64,000 bases of DNA from Cladochytrium replicatum (taxonomy: Eukaryota > Chytridiomycota > Chytridiomycetes > Cladochytriales > Cladochytriaceae). The position numbers were made by a program, and so were the translations under genes. A model generated the notes under the pieces. That model was not told the DNA's origin. It did no database searches and worked only from the letters and a program-made list of their open reading frames with translations. The DNA is taken from assembly GCA_025526935.1 (NCBI GenBank), contig JAHLKD010000077.1, positions 124,001 to 188,000 of the forward strand, written 5' to 3'. Shown here in pieces: positions 11,786-23,440 of this stretch; the stretch's first letter is position 1, and the number at the start of each line of letters is the position of its first letter.

Positions 11786-13179
11786 TCAAAGGAAGTATTG
11801 TCCAGTTTGGCGTTGAGGAATCACTCGCTCATTGTCTGGCACTGCATGAAAGATCTTGAACGAGTTTTCGTCGATGGTGAGACTCTCATCGACGGTCATG
11901 ATGGATGCGACATTCCCGCAGCGGTAGCAATAGTTTGGCGCAGACCACACAGTAACCAGATTCTCATCTGGGAACATGTACTTGTATCCCTCCTGCACGA
12001 GTTGATGAGCTCGCGCGATCAGCACAAGATTATTCACTTGATTGAACTAGAGATGGAAAGTTATATGGCGAGCGGGAAAGAGGATTATGACGTTACCTCT
12101 GAAGTGACTTTGCTGCCGAACAGCCATCCAGCACCACGAGGACTGACAGCCCAAGTCTCGATTTCGTCAGGATCTGACCACATCAAGTCTAACAAACAAG
12201 GAGAGCGTCGGCAAATACTAATGTTCACTGTAAAATTGATTACCACAGAATGCCCCCTCGTGTGGGATCTCTTGGCAACGCTGAATGGTTCGGATCTGAT
12301 CCAATGTTCTCACATCGGGAGACAAACCACCGTGAACACACAAGACACGACCGTCGACGATCTGGGAAGCGATTCGAAGCAACTACATCAGAAAAGAGCG
12401 CTCCAGAGTTTCCTGTAATGGCTTACCGCAGCCAAGGTTAAATAGTCGAATACAGAACAGCAGTACTTCCACACGTTCATGTTGCCGTACTTTGTTTGGC
12501 ACTCGTCTAATGAAAACAATATAGTTATAAATATTAAGGTAATATAACTCATCTCCAGCGTACCATAGAAGCCATAAACTTGTGTAATCTGCCTACTTTC
12601 GTGGTTGCCGCGAAGCAGAGTGATTTTATCGGGGTATCTTTTAGGAATATATGAGAAAACGCAACGAATAATCATCAAAAGGATTCATTACCGTGCCTTC
12701 AAGGCCATCAGCATTGTGAAAGTTTCCAAGCTGTAGTAGCCACGATCCACGAAGTCTCCCTGCGATATTGAAAAAAGAATAAAAATCGTATTACCAGTGA
12801 AAGCAAAACTGACCATGAAGATGTAGCTCGTTGTCGGCACTTCTCCTCCCACCCGGAACAGTTCGAGAAGGTCGTAAAACTGGCCATGGATATCTCCGCA
12901 AATGGTAACGGGGGAATGCACGGGTTGAATGTTCGACTCCTCCATTAGAAGCTCTTTCACCTGGCAATATTGGGAGCATGGTCAGCAATTTCGGTGTTTT
13001 CCAAGAGCCGTTGCTCAGCAGTACCATATCGCATAGCTGTTTGATGTCAGGTTCGGGCAGGTACTGGCACTTTTTGATTGTCTCTAGCCATTCATCCGGA
13101 CCTAAGTGTGACACAAGTTGAGCTCTAGGCACACTGCTCTCATCTGATCAGCTAGTCATCACGTATTAATACCTCCCAT
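11786..13179 (-). CDS. SIT4: PP2A-like Ser/Thr phosphatase SIT4/PP6 catalytic subunit
   Basis: Metal-dependent Ser/Thr phosphatase of the PPP family, acting with SAPS-type subunits in cell-cycle and TOR signalling. The motifs GDIHGQF, GDFVDRG and [17 protein letters not shown]-type residues, ISPRGAGW-type residues (here [14 protein letters not shown]) and [12 protein letters not shown] are all present across about seven short exons. [12 protein letters not shown] near the start and the ERVIP...TGQYFL end favour SIT4/PP6 over PP4 or PP2A. The start ATG (13177-13179) sits in a 7-nt coding exon (ATGGGAG, 13173-13179). A 71-nt intron splits the Gly codon before PDEWLE. The C-terminal YFL carries the site that is carboxymethylated in the family. 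Divergent from YPI1. Confidence 0.95.
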
Positions 13180-13291
13180 GTTGAGCCGTTGAATTGCTGG
13201 TGGGACGGTGCTCCTGTGGCTTCTGACGAGAATATTCGAAACCCGCCAATGTCAAAGCCACTGAGACGTGCTTACAAATCAATCTGAGGGG
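13180..13291. promoter_or_regulatory. 112-bp divergent promoter between SIT4/PP6 and YPI1
   Basis: Start codons at 13179 (-) and 13292 (+) face away from each other, so transcription of a phosphatase and a phosphatase inhibitor must start in or next to this short interval. I see no clear TATA element. Confidence 0.45.
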
Positions 13292-13751
13292 ATGGCTTCA
13301 CAGCAACAACAGCAGCAGAACACTCCAGCGTCTGCCACCGGGACAGCAACCGCAGACGAAGTTGAAGAGTCGGTGCAGAACCGGAACAACATCGTAGGAA
13401 CACTGATTCTGCAGGGAGGCAGCTCGTCTTCGCGGAGAGTGCAGTGGGATGGCCGGGTAGTGGACAACGAGCATGCTGGCAAGAAGAAATCAAAGAGTAA
13501 GCAGTAGGAGCTGTACCCCTTGAGAAAATCCGTCTAGGCTCGCAATTTCTCATTTGCTTTCAGTTTGCTGCATCTACTCAAAGCCGCATAACTTTGACGA
13601 GTCTTCTGACGAGTCTGACTCGGACTCATCCGACGACGACAAGAACGCTTACGAAATACAGCCGCGGTACCGGAAGAAGGCATGCTCGCATCATCATCAT
13701 CATCATCAGCACAGTCATTCCACGAACCCACCCAGCCCACCACAACAATGA
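13292..13751 (+). CDS. YPI1: PP1 regulatory protein YPI1/PPP1R11 (inhibitor-3)
   Basis: Small, largely disordered inhibitor and regulator of nuclear protein phosphatase 1. The two exons, 13292-13496 and 13564-13751, total 393 nt (130 aa). Core family motifs: RRVQWDGRVVDNEHAGKKKS, which contains the RVxF-like PP1-docking stretch, and across the intron ICCIYSKPHNFDESS with the conserved CCIY. An acidic Ser/Asp run follows (SSDESDSDSSDDD), then a basic RYRKK and a native run of six histidines near the end. The ATG at 13292 is the first in frame after an upstream stop. The N-terminus is a poly-Gln/Thr/Ala stretch. Length and order are normal for the family. Confidence 0.93.
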
Positions 13752-14714
13752 CCAAAACTGGAACGTTCGTTCAATAGGTTTGTTAAATTTTAGAGCTTTT
13801 GTTTGATACAAATAGATGAACTGAATTTGTTTAGGAGCGGAAAGTTATATTTATTCAGCGTGTTAAAATACGAGGTCATCCTCATCAAGATCCCGGCAGA
13901 GAGAACCTTCTGGATTTTGAATCCCTCTTCCTCATCAATTGAATCATGGATCGTCTGGCTCATGCAGTACGGTTGTCTGGGCTTTAAAGTGTGGCATTTC
14001 GACCATTGCTGTGGCCGTACCTCTTCAGATGTGAAACTGAGATTGAAAGATAGATTTTCGTTGGGATCTTTTGATGTTGTCAGTGTATGAAGGGAGTGAG
14101 GACGATGTAGGTGTGTCCTTGTCGCTAGCATATTAAAACTTGAGGAAGCCTAATAGTAGACGCCAGTTTTGCTTTAGACTGGCGTGTTAAGTTACCATTG
14201 ATTAGCGTGAGGGGAATGTCTGACGTGAACGTTTACCCAACAAACTTCTCGTGTCAGCTTAACAGACTCCTTTCTCGAAAGAACATCCTCGATCCATTGA
14301 GATTCACGGAAATCCTCAATGCTCGCGTAGAGCGTTATTGAAGTCGATATGAGACGTAATAGCATCTCGTTAAGCTGCAAGTGTGCACCGATCCTGATTA
14401 AACCATTGTCCAGTTGTCACTGAACTGGAACATGGGACTGCGAGACGAACATTTTCCGGATTTGATTCTCTATGGTTGAATATATCAATGGGCGGAAAGA
14501 ACGAAGGCGGCATGGTTTCATAACTAGACATCAGAGCATTAACGCACGAAATGAAAGCGAGCGCATTGTTGACCGGATACAGGAGAAGCAGGAGAGTCAA
14601 TGAGTCGATCACGATAGACATATCGGAGAGACCTCTTGATTTCAACTACATAGGTGACGATCAGATCGGTCTGTGAGCTGTCACATATATATAGTATACA
14701 GCATTGGTAGCTTG
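13752..14714. other. Stretch without a supported gene
   Basis: Only short, disconnected ORFs. Two minus-strand pieces (13790-14131 and 14370-14645) are mildly protein-like: one has KCHTLKPRQPYC, the other SFFPPIDIFNHRE, which faintly recalls the SET-domain DxFNHR motif. Neither is continuous or long enough to call. Confidence 0.4.
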
Positions 14715-15260
14715 TTATTTGTCCTTTGTCCTCTTAACGTTCGAGGTCGATTTGACCTCCACCGACGTCGCTTTGCTATTCCCGCCGTCTCCCTTCATCA
14801 CTGCCTCCAGACATCTCCGCAAAAACAAGACTGCACTCCACTGATACATGTTCATCTTGTGGTTAAACAGGAATAAGCAGAGCAGAACAGGCAGCATCTT
14901 CCGCACAACCGTGATTGTCACCAGACTGAGTGACCCAAACCGTTCCAGTGTATGGTAAATAAAGCATTGTCCCACCGCTCCAGTGAAACTGTACAGGAGC
15001 AGATCTCTCGGAGCTGCAGGTGTCGTGTCAGAAAAGAGAGTGCAAGATGTTTCTCGCCGGTGCCGAAGAGATCGATCAGTGCGTAAGAGGTCATGTATGC
15101 GGTAGAGCATATAGACCATCATGTGCGATCCGGACACTTTGTGGGTTCGGAAAATCTGATCTTGGGTGGAGTTGGTGACGCCGTCCAAGAGTAAGTTGAG
15201 AGAGAGAGGAAAGCAAGCCGTAGAGCGAGTTGGATTGCCGTCCCTTCGAGTGCTGCCTCT
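14715..15260 (-). pseudogene. HUT1: 3' half of an SLC35B1/HUT1 nucleotide-sugar transporter, frameshifted
   Basis: SLC35B1/HUT1 is a ten-helix ER carrier of UDP-galactose or ATP/ADP. The readable part starts at LLLDGVTNSTQDQIFRTHK, a strong family signature at roughly residue 190 of the normal 330-400. It includes DLLLYSFTGAVGQCFIYHTL and ERFGSLSLVTITVVRKM and ends in a Lys-rich tail (KRTKDK) typical of ER retrieval. The N-terminal half is missing: upstream the sequence becomes copia reverse transcriptase. Inside the remaining part the frame slips by +1 at about 15110 (MTSYALIDLFGTGEKHLAL lies in the other frame) and slips back at about 15005. A further slip near the end damages the last helix. 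It is therefore a truncated relic; a functional copy is expected elsewhere. Confidence 0.8.
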
Positions 15261-15339
15261 CCTCCTCACCATTCTCTCTGTCGTACTTTGTCTTGCAACA
15301 ACCCAACTACACTGCTGGTTCTCTGGCCTTGCTGATCTC

Positions 15340-15770
15340 AAATCGTTGCTCTAAGTGCCTTTCCATCCGCTCGATCTCCTCACTCGTGGAAGCTAGTAGA
15401 ATGTCGTTGACGTACGCGATCATGATGGTAAGATAATTCCCTTTGTGCTAGTAATAGAAACATGGCTCGCATTCTGATTGTTTCATCTGTAGATGCTGGG
15501 TCGTGAACTCGTGGAATAAACTATTCCACTCTTTTGGGATTCTCAAATGCACACCAAATCCTCCTTCCCCGGCTCGAAAAACCTCTGGTTCCTCGAAGTA
15601 CACGACACATGTTCAAGAATGCCGCTTGCAGTCGTACATCTGCTCTTGTGCGATCACTGCGAGTCCAAGGCGAACTGTCTCTTTCCGTGCTATGATCCAC
15701 GTTTCTCCCAAGGGACACTTGCTTTTCTTGTTGCTTTCTGTACGAAAGATGGCGTGAGAAACTGCCATTA
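15340..15770 (-). pseudogene. Second decayed Ty1/copia reverse transcriptase fragment
   Basis: Minus-strand blocks in copia RT order: VRLGLAVIAQEQMYD, QAAFLN, IPKEWNSLFHEFTTQHL, QSECEPCFYY, then TIMIAYVNDILLAS (family YVDD; here YVND) and EEIERMERHLEQRFEIS. At least two frame changes and one in-frame stop break it. The fragment ends within about 90 bp of the truncated HUT1 sequence, so the two are probably parts of one rearrangement. The blocks differ in sequence from the fragment at 10.9-11.3 kb, so this is a different copia lineage or an independent decay. 15771-16093 holds nothing else I can identify except the upstream region of the synaptobrevin gene. Confidence 0.75.
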
Positions 15771-16093
15771 ACCAAGGTATTGTTTTCTTCTTGCTGCATT
15801 CGAAGGTAGTTCTTGGTCTCCTGATCACGCTCTTGACTTCGCCGCTCATGCTCGTTGTCAAGATCCCAGCGAAACGACATTGCAAAAGACTATTTGTAAT
15901 TGGTATTGAAATGATATTTTTGTGTTCCACCACGTGACCGACACGCATGTTCCATATCTGAACATCAGCTTCTTAAAAAACAACTGAGCCCAATCCCCAT
16001 TGATCAGAAAGCACGTCTTATCTTTGAGTCTTTCTCCTCGAATTTAAATCAGAGAAAACTTATCTACTCGCTTTTGCCTGTATCTCTCCCAGA

Positions 16094-16811
16094 ATGTCAG
16101 GAAAGCCAGCTGCCGGATCGGGAAAGTCTCAACATGTTCAAGCTCAAGTAGACGAGGTCATCGGGATCATGAGCAACAACATTGAGAAGGTAGTTCAACG
16201 TGGCGAACGTCTCGAGACCTTGCAGAACAAGACGGACGACTTGCAGCAAGGAGCTCTGCAGTTTAAGCGAGGAGCGACCAAAGTTAGACGCCAGATGTAA
16301 GCCTTTAGTCAAAAGCGTATGAAAGAAAAATGCCTAAAATCAACAAAAAGGTGGTGGAAAGACCTCAAGTTGAAGTTGATCATTGTGGCCATTGTGATTG
16401 TGATTGCCATCGTTATCATAGTTCCGATTGTGAACCAGTTCAACAAAGCAGCTCCAGGTAAGTCTGAGTTCAACCAAGTCTATGTGTCGAGAATTTGTTT
16501 GAATTTTGTGAGTAGCGCCCTCTTCTTCTTCCTCAGGATCAACCACAATGGCAGGATCCAGTGGATCTGCACCTTCAACTGCTCCTGCAACTGCTCCTGC
16601 AATAGGCCCTGCCATTGACGGTTCTGGAGCTTCTGGTGGTTTAACTGCCCCCGCAACTGCACCGGCGGCTGCACCAGCCATCGATGGTTCTGGGACTACA
16701 ACTGGCTCCACCGATACAGCTGGCGCAACAGGTGACTCAGGTTCAACGAACACCTCAACTGATACTTCTGGTTCTGACTCCGGTGCTACAACTGGATCTG
16801 GTACCAAATAA
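16094..16811 (+). CDS. Synaptobrevin/VAMP R-SNARE with a long C-terminal extension
   Basis: Vesicle SNARE for exocytic or endosomal fusion. The three exons, 16094-16296, 16351-16457 and 16537-16811, sum to 585 nt (194 aa). Residues about 13-68 form the R-SNARE coiled coil with a zero-layer Arg (VVQRGERLETL). MWWKDLKLKL precedes a strongly hydrophobic segment of about 18 residues (IIVAIVIVIAIVIIVPIV). Most VAMPs end within a few residues of this membrane anchor. Here about 99 more residues follow, almost all Ala, Thr, Ser, Gly and Pro (for example APATAPAIGPAIDGSG, repeated with variations). They would lie in the vesicle lumen or, after fusion, outside the cell. Splice sites are canonical and the frame is kept, so the extension looks genuine. 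Close to PDCD2, convergent, 89 bp apart. Confidence 0.93.
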
Positions 16812-16900
16812 GTTGTTCAGACCGTTTACCATTTGCTATCCTTGTTCTTCGCCATCCTGCTTTTAAAGTGCAATAAACTGATCTATTGAAAACATCAACT

Positions 16901-18190
16901 TCAACTTGGATCATCTTCCTCTTTTTTGACTTCTTCCAATTGGCCCGGAACCATCCCATCTGCACTGAAGTCCTGCCGCCAGAAAAATTCCCGCTGATAC
17001 ACACCAACATCAATTTGGCAATGCCGTGGGCATGAGTACACCAAAACTGTACCCCAGTCCAGCGCGTCCGGAGAGTAGCTATTAATACCCAAGTGAGTAA
17101 GAAGTTGGGGCATCAGCTGAAACTCAAATTCACGCGGGGTACTGCATATTGAACATGCAGGGATATTGTCAGGCTTCCCAAGGTCACTCACGTAGAGTGG
17201 ATCTTCTGAGGTGGCCCCTGTACGGCCGTATCTATCCAACCGAGTCAACAAACTTATAATAGTTCCTGGTGAATCGTAAAACCTCATAACTTGGTCGGGA
17301 GCAACCGCTACCCGTTTTTGAAACTTCAAGAATGCTTTATCCACTCCAATGGAAGTGTCCGCAGCCTCCTCTTCGTCAGAATCTTCGGGTCCTTCAAGCT
17401 CTTTCCCAATGCTGTACTTTTCTTTGGCAGATTTGAGTATTTCCTCCTTCCAGTCTGGCTCATCTTCGTCGACAAGTTCAAGTTCTGGAAACAGCGCGTC
17501 CTTCGAACCAGAATGATCATCCGAGCTCGCGGATTTGCAAACTTCTTTGTGGCCACTTTTCCAGTCTAGAATCTGGTGCTCCTTATGGCAATACCGAGCC
17601 TTCTTGCACTGCGAACAAATATGTTTGCCTGTAATGCCGCATACACTGCAGAGCAGAGCTGAAAATAGTCCAGGTTAAACGAGAGATTTCAAATCTTCAA
17701 ACCCAATACGTACCAGGTTTGGATGGTGAGTTCTCTTCCGGCAACTGGCTGCGAAACACTGCAAAGCTCGAAGGCGTTCAATCAAACTTTGCAAGCTTAA
17801 TGATATTTGATCTCACCTCTTCTTCCAATCCGATTTGTGACACTCGCCATTTTTGCAAGCAAAGAAATAAATCACTCGATGGAAAGCATCCCGATTCTCA
17901 TCATCGGGGGTGTAAATCTGTAGTTAACAAACTTCAACCGACCAATTCAGAGTAGAAGGTCAATGCATTACCTGAATAAGCAGCACCATGATCTGGTTAC
18001 AGTTACCGCACGTGAGATCCTCTGGGCCAAGCGCTCGACTAGGATTGAGCCAAAGCTCCAGCTGTTCAACATATGTCCGAAACAATGCATTGAATTTACC
18101 TACTGGTTTACCGCCTACTTTGCTTGGGAAGTCCGAAAGATCGTATTTTGGGTTCTCCTCGAACGGTTCGACGAATCCCAGATGCACCAT
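16901..18190 (-). CDS. PDCD2/TSR4-like ribosome-biogenesis chaperone
   Basis: Relative of PDCD2 and yeast Tsr4, which chaperones newly made ribosomal protein uS5 (Rps2). ATG at 18188-18190 opens MVHLGFVEPFEE, followed by the hallmark FPSKVGGKP. Next: LTCGNC...QIMVLLIQ, YTPDDENRDAFHRVIYFFACKN, a Cys-rich piece with a MYND-type zinc-ribbon spacing near 17600 (CSVCGITGKHICSQC-like), FRSQLPEENS, and the C-terminal domain (IPACSICSTPREFEFQLMPQ, LDWGTVLVYSCP). The stop is TGA at 16901-16903. At least four short introns are present. The ATG chosen is the one beginning the conserved LGF block; an upstream in-frame extension exists but would run into the EMC1 side. Divergent from EMC1. Confidence 0.9.
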
Positions 18191-18281
18191 TTTTTCAGAT
18201 GAAATTGAAAACAAGAGTTGACGTGGCGGTGCTCGACAGTTGGTTTCTGGTATCTTGCACACGAATTTTATGTTCAACTCG
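18191..18281. promoter_or_regulatory. 91-bp divergent promoter between PDCD2-like gene and EMC1
   Basis: The start codons at 18190 (-) and 18282 (+) leave 91 bp for two promoters and both 5' leaders. No TATA-like element is evident. Confidence 0.4.
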
Positions 18282-21200
18282 ATGTGGAAGAACGGCAGGA
18301 CCGGAACCGCAGGTCTAGTGCTGGGAATCAGCATCTGCTTAGTGTCGATAATCTCATCGGTCAACGCACTGCATGCCGATCAAGCCGGGTTGTTCGACTG
18401 GTACATGAATGGACTTGAGACACACTTTGGATTAACACCCGCTTAGGCACAAGCAATTGATCGGGGCGCCTACGCATGTTGCGTTCTCAAATTTTAGTGG
18501 AAAATCTGTCGTGAATGTAGCCACTTCAAAGAATGTCGTCGCAAGTTTGGCATTGGAGACGGGGGACATTAGTGGGTTCAACTTTCATTGCACGCGATAC
18601 TTATGAATGACTAACGATTGGCACAGAATGGAGGCATTTGTTGCAACCCGATGAAGCGGTTCACGGAATTATTGCCGACACTGAAGCTGGTATGCTACAT
18701 GTAACCTTCAAATGAGTGCCAGTACGATTTTCATTCCATCTGGGTTCAGTGCTGACTATTTCGGGGATAAAGCCGTTCTTCACGCGTTTGTGGGACGGAG
18801 CGACTGGGCACCTGATCTGGGAAAATGCATATGCACCTTCTACAGCTGGAGCAGGAAGGTCCTCCGTTGTCGTGCATGGAGAGGACTTTGTCACTGTATC
18901 AGGCGGAAAAGCTGTTACGCGAATCAATGGACGCACGGGAAAGCCAGTTTGGCGTTGGGTAGTGAAAGCCAGGTAACGAGTCTGGTGCTTATAGAATGGG
19001 AATGTACTGAAGTTTTAGGAAAGCGTGGTTACCTGTGAAGCCATTCTGACTACATCCGATCGAGTTATTTCGGCTGGAGTCGAGCGACAGAGTTCTGCAG
19101 ACTCATTGCTTATCACCCCGATCGACATTGCTTCTGGAGAAGCTCAAGAGCAGACAACGGTGGCTCTGGGACAGAAAATATCAGGAAATGTTTTATCTTC
19201 TGAGCAGTCCTTGTATTGGTTGGACACAACAGGAGCAGTGTGGGCATACTCGATTGGCGCGACGGCTCCTGTAAAAGTAGCAGTGAAAGTATGCCAAATT
19301 GATTTGAAGTGTCGCTACGTACTCATTTACATTTTTTCAATCAGGGATATGACAGTATTTCGTCTATTGATGATTCAGTCTCTGGTGGTCTGCGGGTGAC
19401 GCTCACAGATGGCAACTCTGCTATCCTGAAACTGAACAGCCTCGATGGAGAGATCGTGAATAGCTTTACGCCGAGATATGGTTCACCGCGAAAGGTACAT
19501 ACGACATGGTTTTTCAGTTTTGGAGCTAACTCTACCGCTAATAGTTATTTGTTGAAAACTCGTTTGAGTTGGTTGTCACCGCAGACGGAGCTGCCCACAT
19601 GGTGGAGAACGACATAATCAAGTGGACAAGGGACGAGTCATTGGCTTATGCTACATCTTCTGTGTTTGTTGAACTTCCTGAACGTCATGGGTTATCAGAA
19701 GATCACGATGAACTTGGTACACAATCTGGCTTCACGTTTTGGTTAAGTTCACTGATATTTAACAGACGAAAGCGTTTCCCAATCAAAGTCTTTGAATCCT
19801 GTGAGCCGTTTTATCCGTCGCGTGCTGTCCCAGAGTCGCAATTTCTCCGTAAGTATATTTTGAGAGTGGATTTGCCTTATATCAGTGTTAATGTGTTTTG
19901 TGGTTAGAGAAATATCAGTGTCAGACTCCAGTCTCTGTTACGCAAAAAGCCTAATGATGAAGATTCCTTGCTCGTTCGAGATTCCATCGGAGTTCGGAAG
20001 CTTGCTTTAATTGGTTCTTCCACGGGAAAGCTCACTGCCCTGGATACCAAAAGCGGCAAGAATGTTTGGAGTCGTTACTTCGGTTCAAGTTCGACTATTT
20101 CTGATATTTTCTTGGTACGGCAATCGGTAGTCAAGTTCCCTCCAATCGCGGTTGTTGTAGTTAACAGCGGTGCGGTACGTAAGATTGGTATGTCAAATCT
20201 ATCCCAACTAATTCTGAACTGTAGTCCACTGCCGCTGTGAAGATCAACGCTTTGACTGGAGAGATTCTCGAGGAGGTTATACAATCAGAAGGTGTTTCGA
20301 AGGTTATGCAAACTAATGTGGAAGAGCCATCGTCTCGATTGGAAATTCTTGCTTTTGTCAACAACAATGCGCAGGTGAAGCGAAGAGAAACACAGAAGCA
20401 TCTTTTCTAACCTTATGAATTCGAAAGGTCACTCTGTACCCAAACACAACTGAAGCTCACCAATCGTTCCAAAGCATTCTCGACAACTTTTACTTGCATG
20501 TCGCAGACCCACTTGGCGGCGACACGATCCGGGGATATTACCTCCAAGCTCCATCTGCAGACGTAATTTCAAAGCTTCAGAGTAATGATGACGTGTTTAA
20601 TTCTATTGTCAGGGTATCTATGGCTCAAAAATTGTTTGGTCATTCCAACTTCCGGAAGGTGAAAAGTTTGCTGCATTTGCAACGAGAGAATCTCCTGGTA
20701 TGTGCACGCATTTTGTTCATAAATTTAAACTCAACATCACACAATTCTCATGTAGAAACTGTGGCGTCACTCGGCCGAGTTCTTGGCAACCGCCAAGTGC
20801 TGTACAAGTACCTTAATCCAAACATGATTGCTTTTGCAACCTTGAAAGTGACTGCAGAGAGCTCTTCAGTGTTTATCTACCTTTTCGACACTGTCACTGG
20901 ATCGATTTTGTATCGTGCCGGCCATCCAGCAGGCGGCGACCTGAGCACCTCTTTTGATAAGGTTTCACACAGGAGCGCAATTCAAGTGCTCCAGTGCGAA
21001 AATTGGGTTGTTTATACCTATTTCAACCATGGGCCAGAGGCTGCTGGAGAGGAATTGGTGACTACTTCAAGTGACGAGGAGGGTGACAAAGATCGCCGAT
21101 CACGTAGGCGAAGGAAGGAGGCCACCAAAGAGCGCGTTCCAGTGCCGGATGCAAAGGGGCAGGAAGTCGTCGTGCTGGAAGTGTATGAGGACGCGAAACC

Positions 21201-21962
21201 GGACAAGCGGATTGAGAGGTTCGGTAGACAGGGCAGTTTTGTGTTATGTGATCTTAACTTGTGTGCCCGGTTTTAGCACTACATTCAGCTCTCTCGTGGC
21301 CAAGAAACCGAATGTTCTCACCCAAGCGTACACACTAGGACAAACTTCTTCTGCAATAGGCGTAACATCCACGATTCGAGGGATCACCACGCGAGAAGTC
21401 TTATGTGAGTCGTGCGATCGCTTTCAGCAAAATGCACCACTTATATTTTTCCTAGTTGGACTCCCTTCTGGTGTGTATGGTGTAAGCAGACGTTTCTTGG
21501 ATCCTCGTAGGACATTGGGAAATCCAACCAGTGATGATAAGGAGGAGCAGCTTTTCCCCTACAAGGCAGGTCTTGACATCATGCCTCGAGAAGTCGCCAG
21601 CTACAATTTGGAGGTAAGCGACATATGTCTTCTCGGACTGGATGTTTCAGTGTATAATTGTGCTTTTCTCAGGTTCTTGGAACGGAGCGTATCAGAAGCA
21701 CACCATCGTCTCTTGAGTCTACCTCATTGATCCTGTCATACGGTTTGGACTTGTTCTGCACTCGACGGATGCCTTCAAAGACATTTGACCTCCTGAGCGA
21801 AAGCTTCAGTTACAGTAGCTTAATAGCGACAATGATTGCACTTTTGATCGGCATTGTGGTAGCAAGATCATTTGTGAGTCAAGCAACGCGAAAGCTAGTT
21901 ATGTAAACTGAACATTTGCTCCCCAGGTTGCTCGTAAGAAGCTGCGGGAGGCATGGAAATGA
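18282..21962 (+). CDS. EMC1: ER membrane protein complex subunit 1 (EMC1)
   Basis: Large lumenal subunit of the EMC insertase, which inserts tail-anchored and multipass proteins. The ATG at 18282 gives MWKNGRTGTAGLVLGISICL, a signal anchor cleaved around ALHA. The family PQQ-like beta-propeller begins with FDW, then (after a 46-nt intron, 18401-18446) HKQLIGAPTHVAFSNFSGKS and NVVASLALETGDIKWRHLL. Later landmarks are SIGVRKLALIGSSTGKLTA, GKNVWSRYFG, LGNRQVLYKYLNPNMIAF, ENWVVYTYFNHG, GITTREVL, GLPSGVYGVSRRFLDPRR, PSSLESTSLILSYGLDLFCT and PSKTFDLL. A single transmembrane helix (IATMIALLIGIVVA) and a short basic tail ending REAWK follow. About ten short introns. Length near 1000 aa matches the family. 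All blocks occur in order, so I consider the gene intact, although not every junction was traced. Confidence 0.93.
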
Positions 21963-23440
21963 TGGATCAGTAAAATATGTAGTTCTGGGGTTATTTTCCA
22001 ATACATAGATCTCTGTTCCCGCATCTGCAAACCTCCTGCCATATTTGGCAAGGTTATATATCTGTCGGATTTAGTTGACAGTGAAGCCTATGGTGTGATC
22101 CCAACACGTTTTCTTCGGCATGGAGCAAACACGTTCGAAGGCAGTCAGCGGGTTTAAAAACGTAAACTGCTTCGTTGTCTATCTGCACAACCCAACATGC
22201 CGATGCAAAAGCTGCTTCCCAAGCTTCCTGTGGTGAGTGCACCAGATACGGATCATGAATATTTTCTGAAGTATCTGACAATCACTGTAGCTGATGTGAT
22301 GCTGCACTACTTTTTGGGACGCGACAGTGCAATTCGCTGGAGCATGCCAAGCCAATCTGGCTTACTTCGAAGGCGAATGTGCTCTTATTTATCACAGAGG
22401 AATGTCGAAGCAACAGACGTGTCGACGATACTAAGCATTCAATGGGCATTAGGTGCATTGAATGGTCTTAATACACCTGCAAACATATCATCGATAACGA
22501 AGCGGTCACAAACTGGGTCACGATGGTGAAATTTGATTTCATTCAACTCTCTCAAAAGCAGTTGCCATCTTATCGTCACGTTGGTGCGATCTTCAAAGCT
22601 CGATGAAGCAGTGAAATATTAAAACGCTTGTCGGAGCCTCCTCTTGATCTCCAATTCGACGGCGGATGAAACTCATTAAGATTTGCCCTTTTCGAACCGC
22701 CGCCCATGTTCTGGGGCAGATTAATGCAGGAGGTCCCTCGATGGTTGCTCAACAAGGAAAGCTGTTGTTCACCTTGATGAAGCGAAGAAACGTTCCCATC
22801 CGTGTTGCTTATTGGGAAGAGTAGTTTAGTATTCAAACCGTATCTGTATATAAGGTACGCTCGATAGTTGAATGGCGTGTATGAGTCTGAGGATCGACTC
22901 TATTCAACCACTAAGTAACGGAGTGCAACGCACTCCCACAACGCCGATTCACCACTGCATTCATCACTCATGATCAATCAAATCTTTCAAGCTTGCGTTT
23001 GTGCGAGAGAGTTTACAGATCATCATCTTAGCTCAAACTCACAGCAGATGAACATGCCATGCCCATGATAATATTGTTTTTTGTGTCTGTCAGTCTGGGC
23101 ACGCAAATAATTATTTTTTCCCAAAGTGGTAACCTTTGTGTTTCTTGATCTGATCGGGCCGAGATATTGATCGGCTTCTTTGTAAAGGATTGGTCAAAAG
23201 GACCTTTGTATTGTTAGTTCCGGACGATCCAGTGCCTTCCACGCTAACGTTGCTTCGACCGCTGCAGGCTTTGCAGAACAAACAGATCGGCGGAATTCCT
23301 GGCGGATGAAAACGGAATCACACCAGCTGAACGGGCCGGGTGAAGTTATTGCGGGCAGAAAGGGGAGCTCTGAGCGCGGCAAAAGATTAGGCGAAAGGGA
23401 ACGATAACTTTTAGTTGTCAGTGTGGCAAGATTAGCATAT
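21963..23440. other. Non-coding or unassigned stretch between EMC1 and SUV39
   Basis: Nearly 1.5 kb with no recognisable gene. Short ORFs on both strands at 22.05-22.53 and 22.58-22.84 kb match nothing I know. A TATATAAGG motif lies near 22852 and is followed by a CA-rich stretch; this could be the promoter part of a degenerate LTR, but no paired repeat was found. Confidence 0.4.

Noticed and set aside
13692-13709. Run of six histidines as an engineered tag
   Set aside because: It lies inside the natural C-terminal exon of YPI1 among native low-complexity sequence.
14370-14645. SET-domain gene fragment (SFFPPIDIFNHRE)
   Set aside because: Only one short motif resembles the LSMT-type DxxNHR box; the rest of the fold could not be followed in any frame.
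22054-22529. Overlapping ORFs of 75 and 110 codons on both strands
   Set aside because: No family resemblance, no splice context linking them to neighbours, and no coding bias distinguishing either strand.
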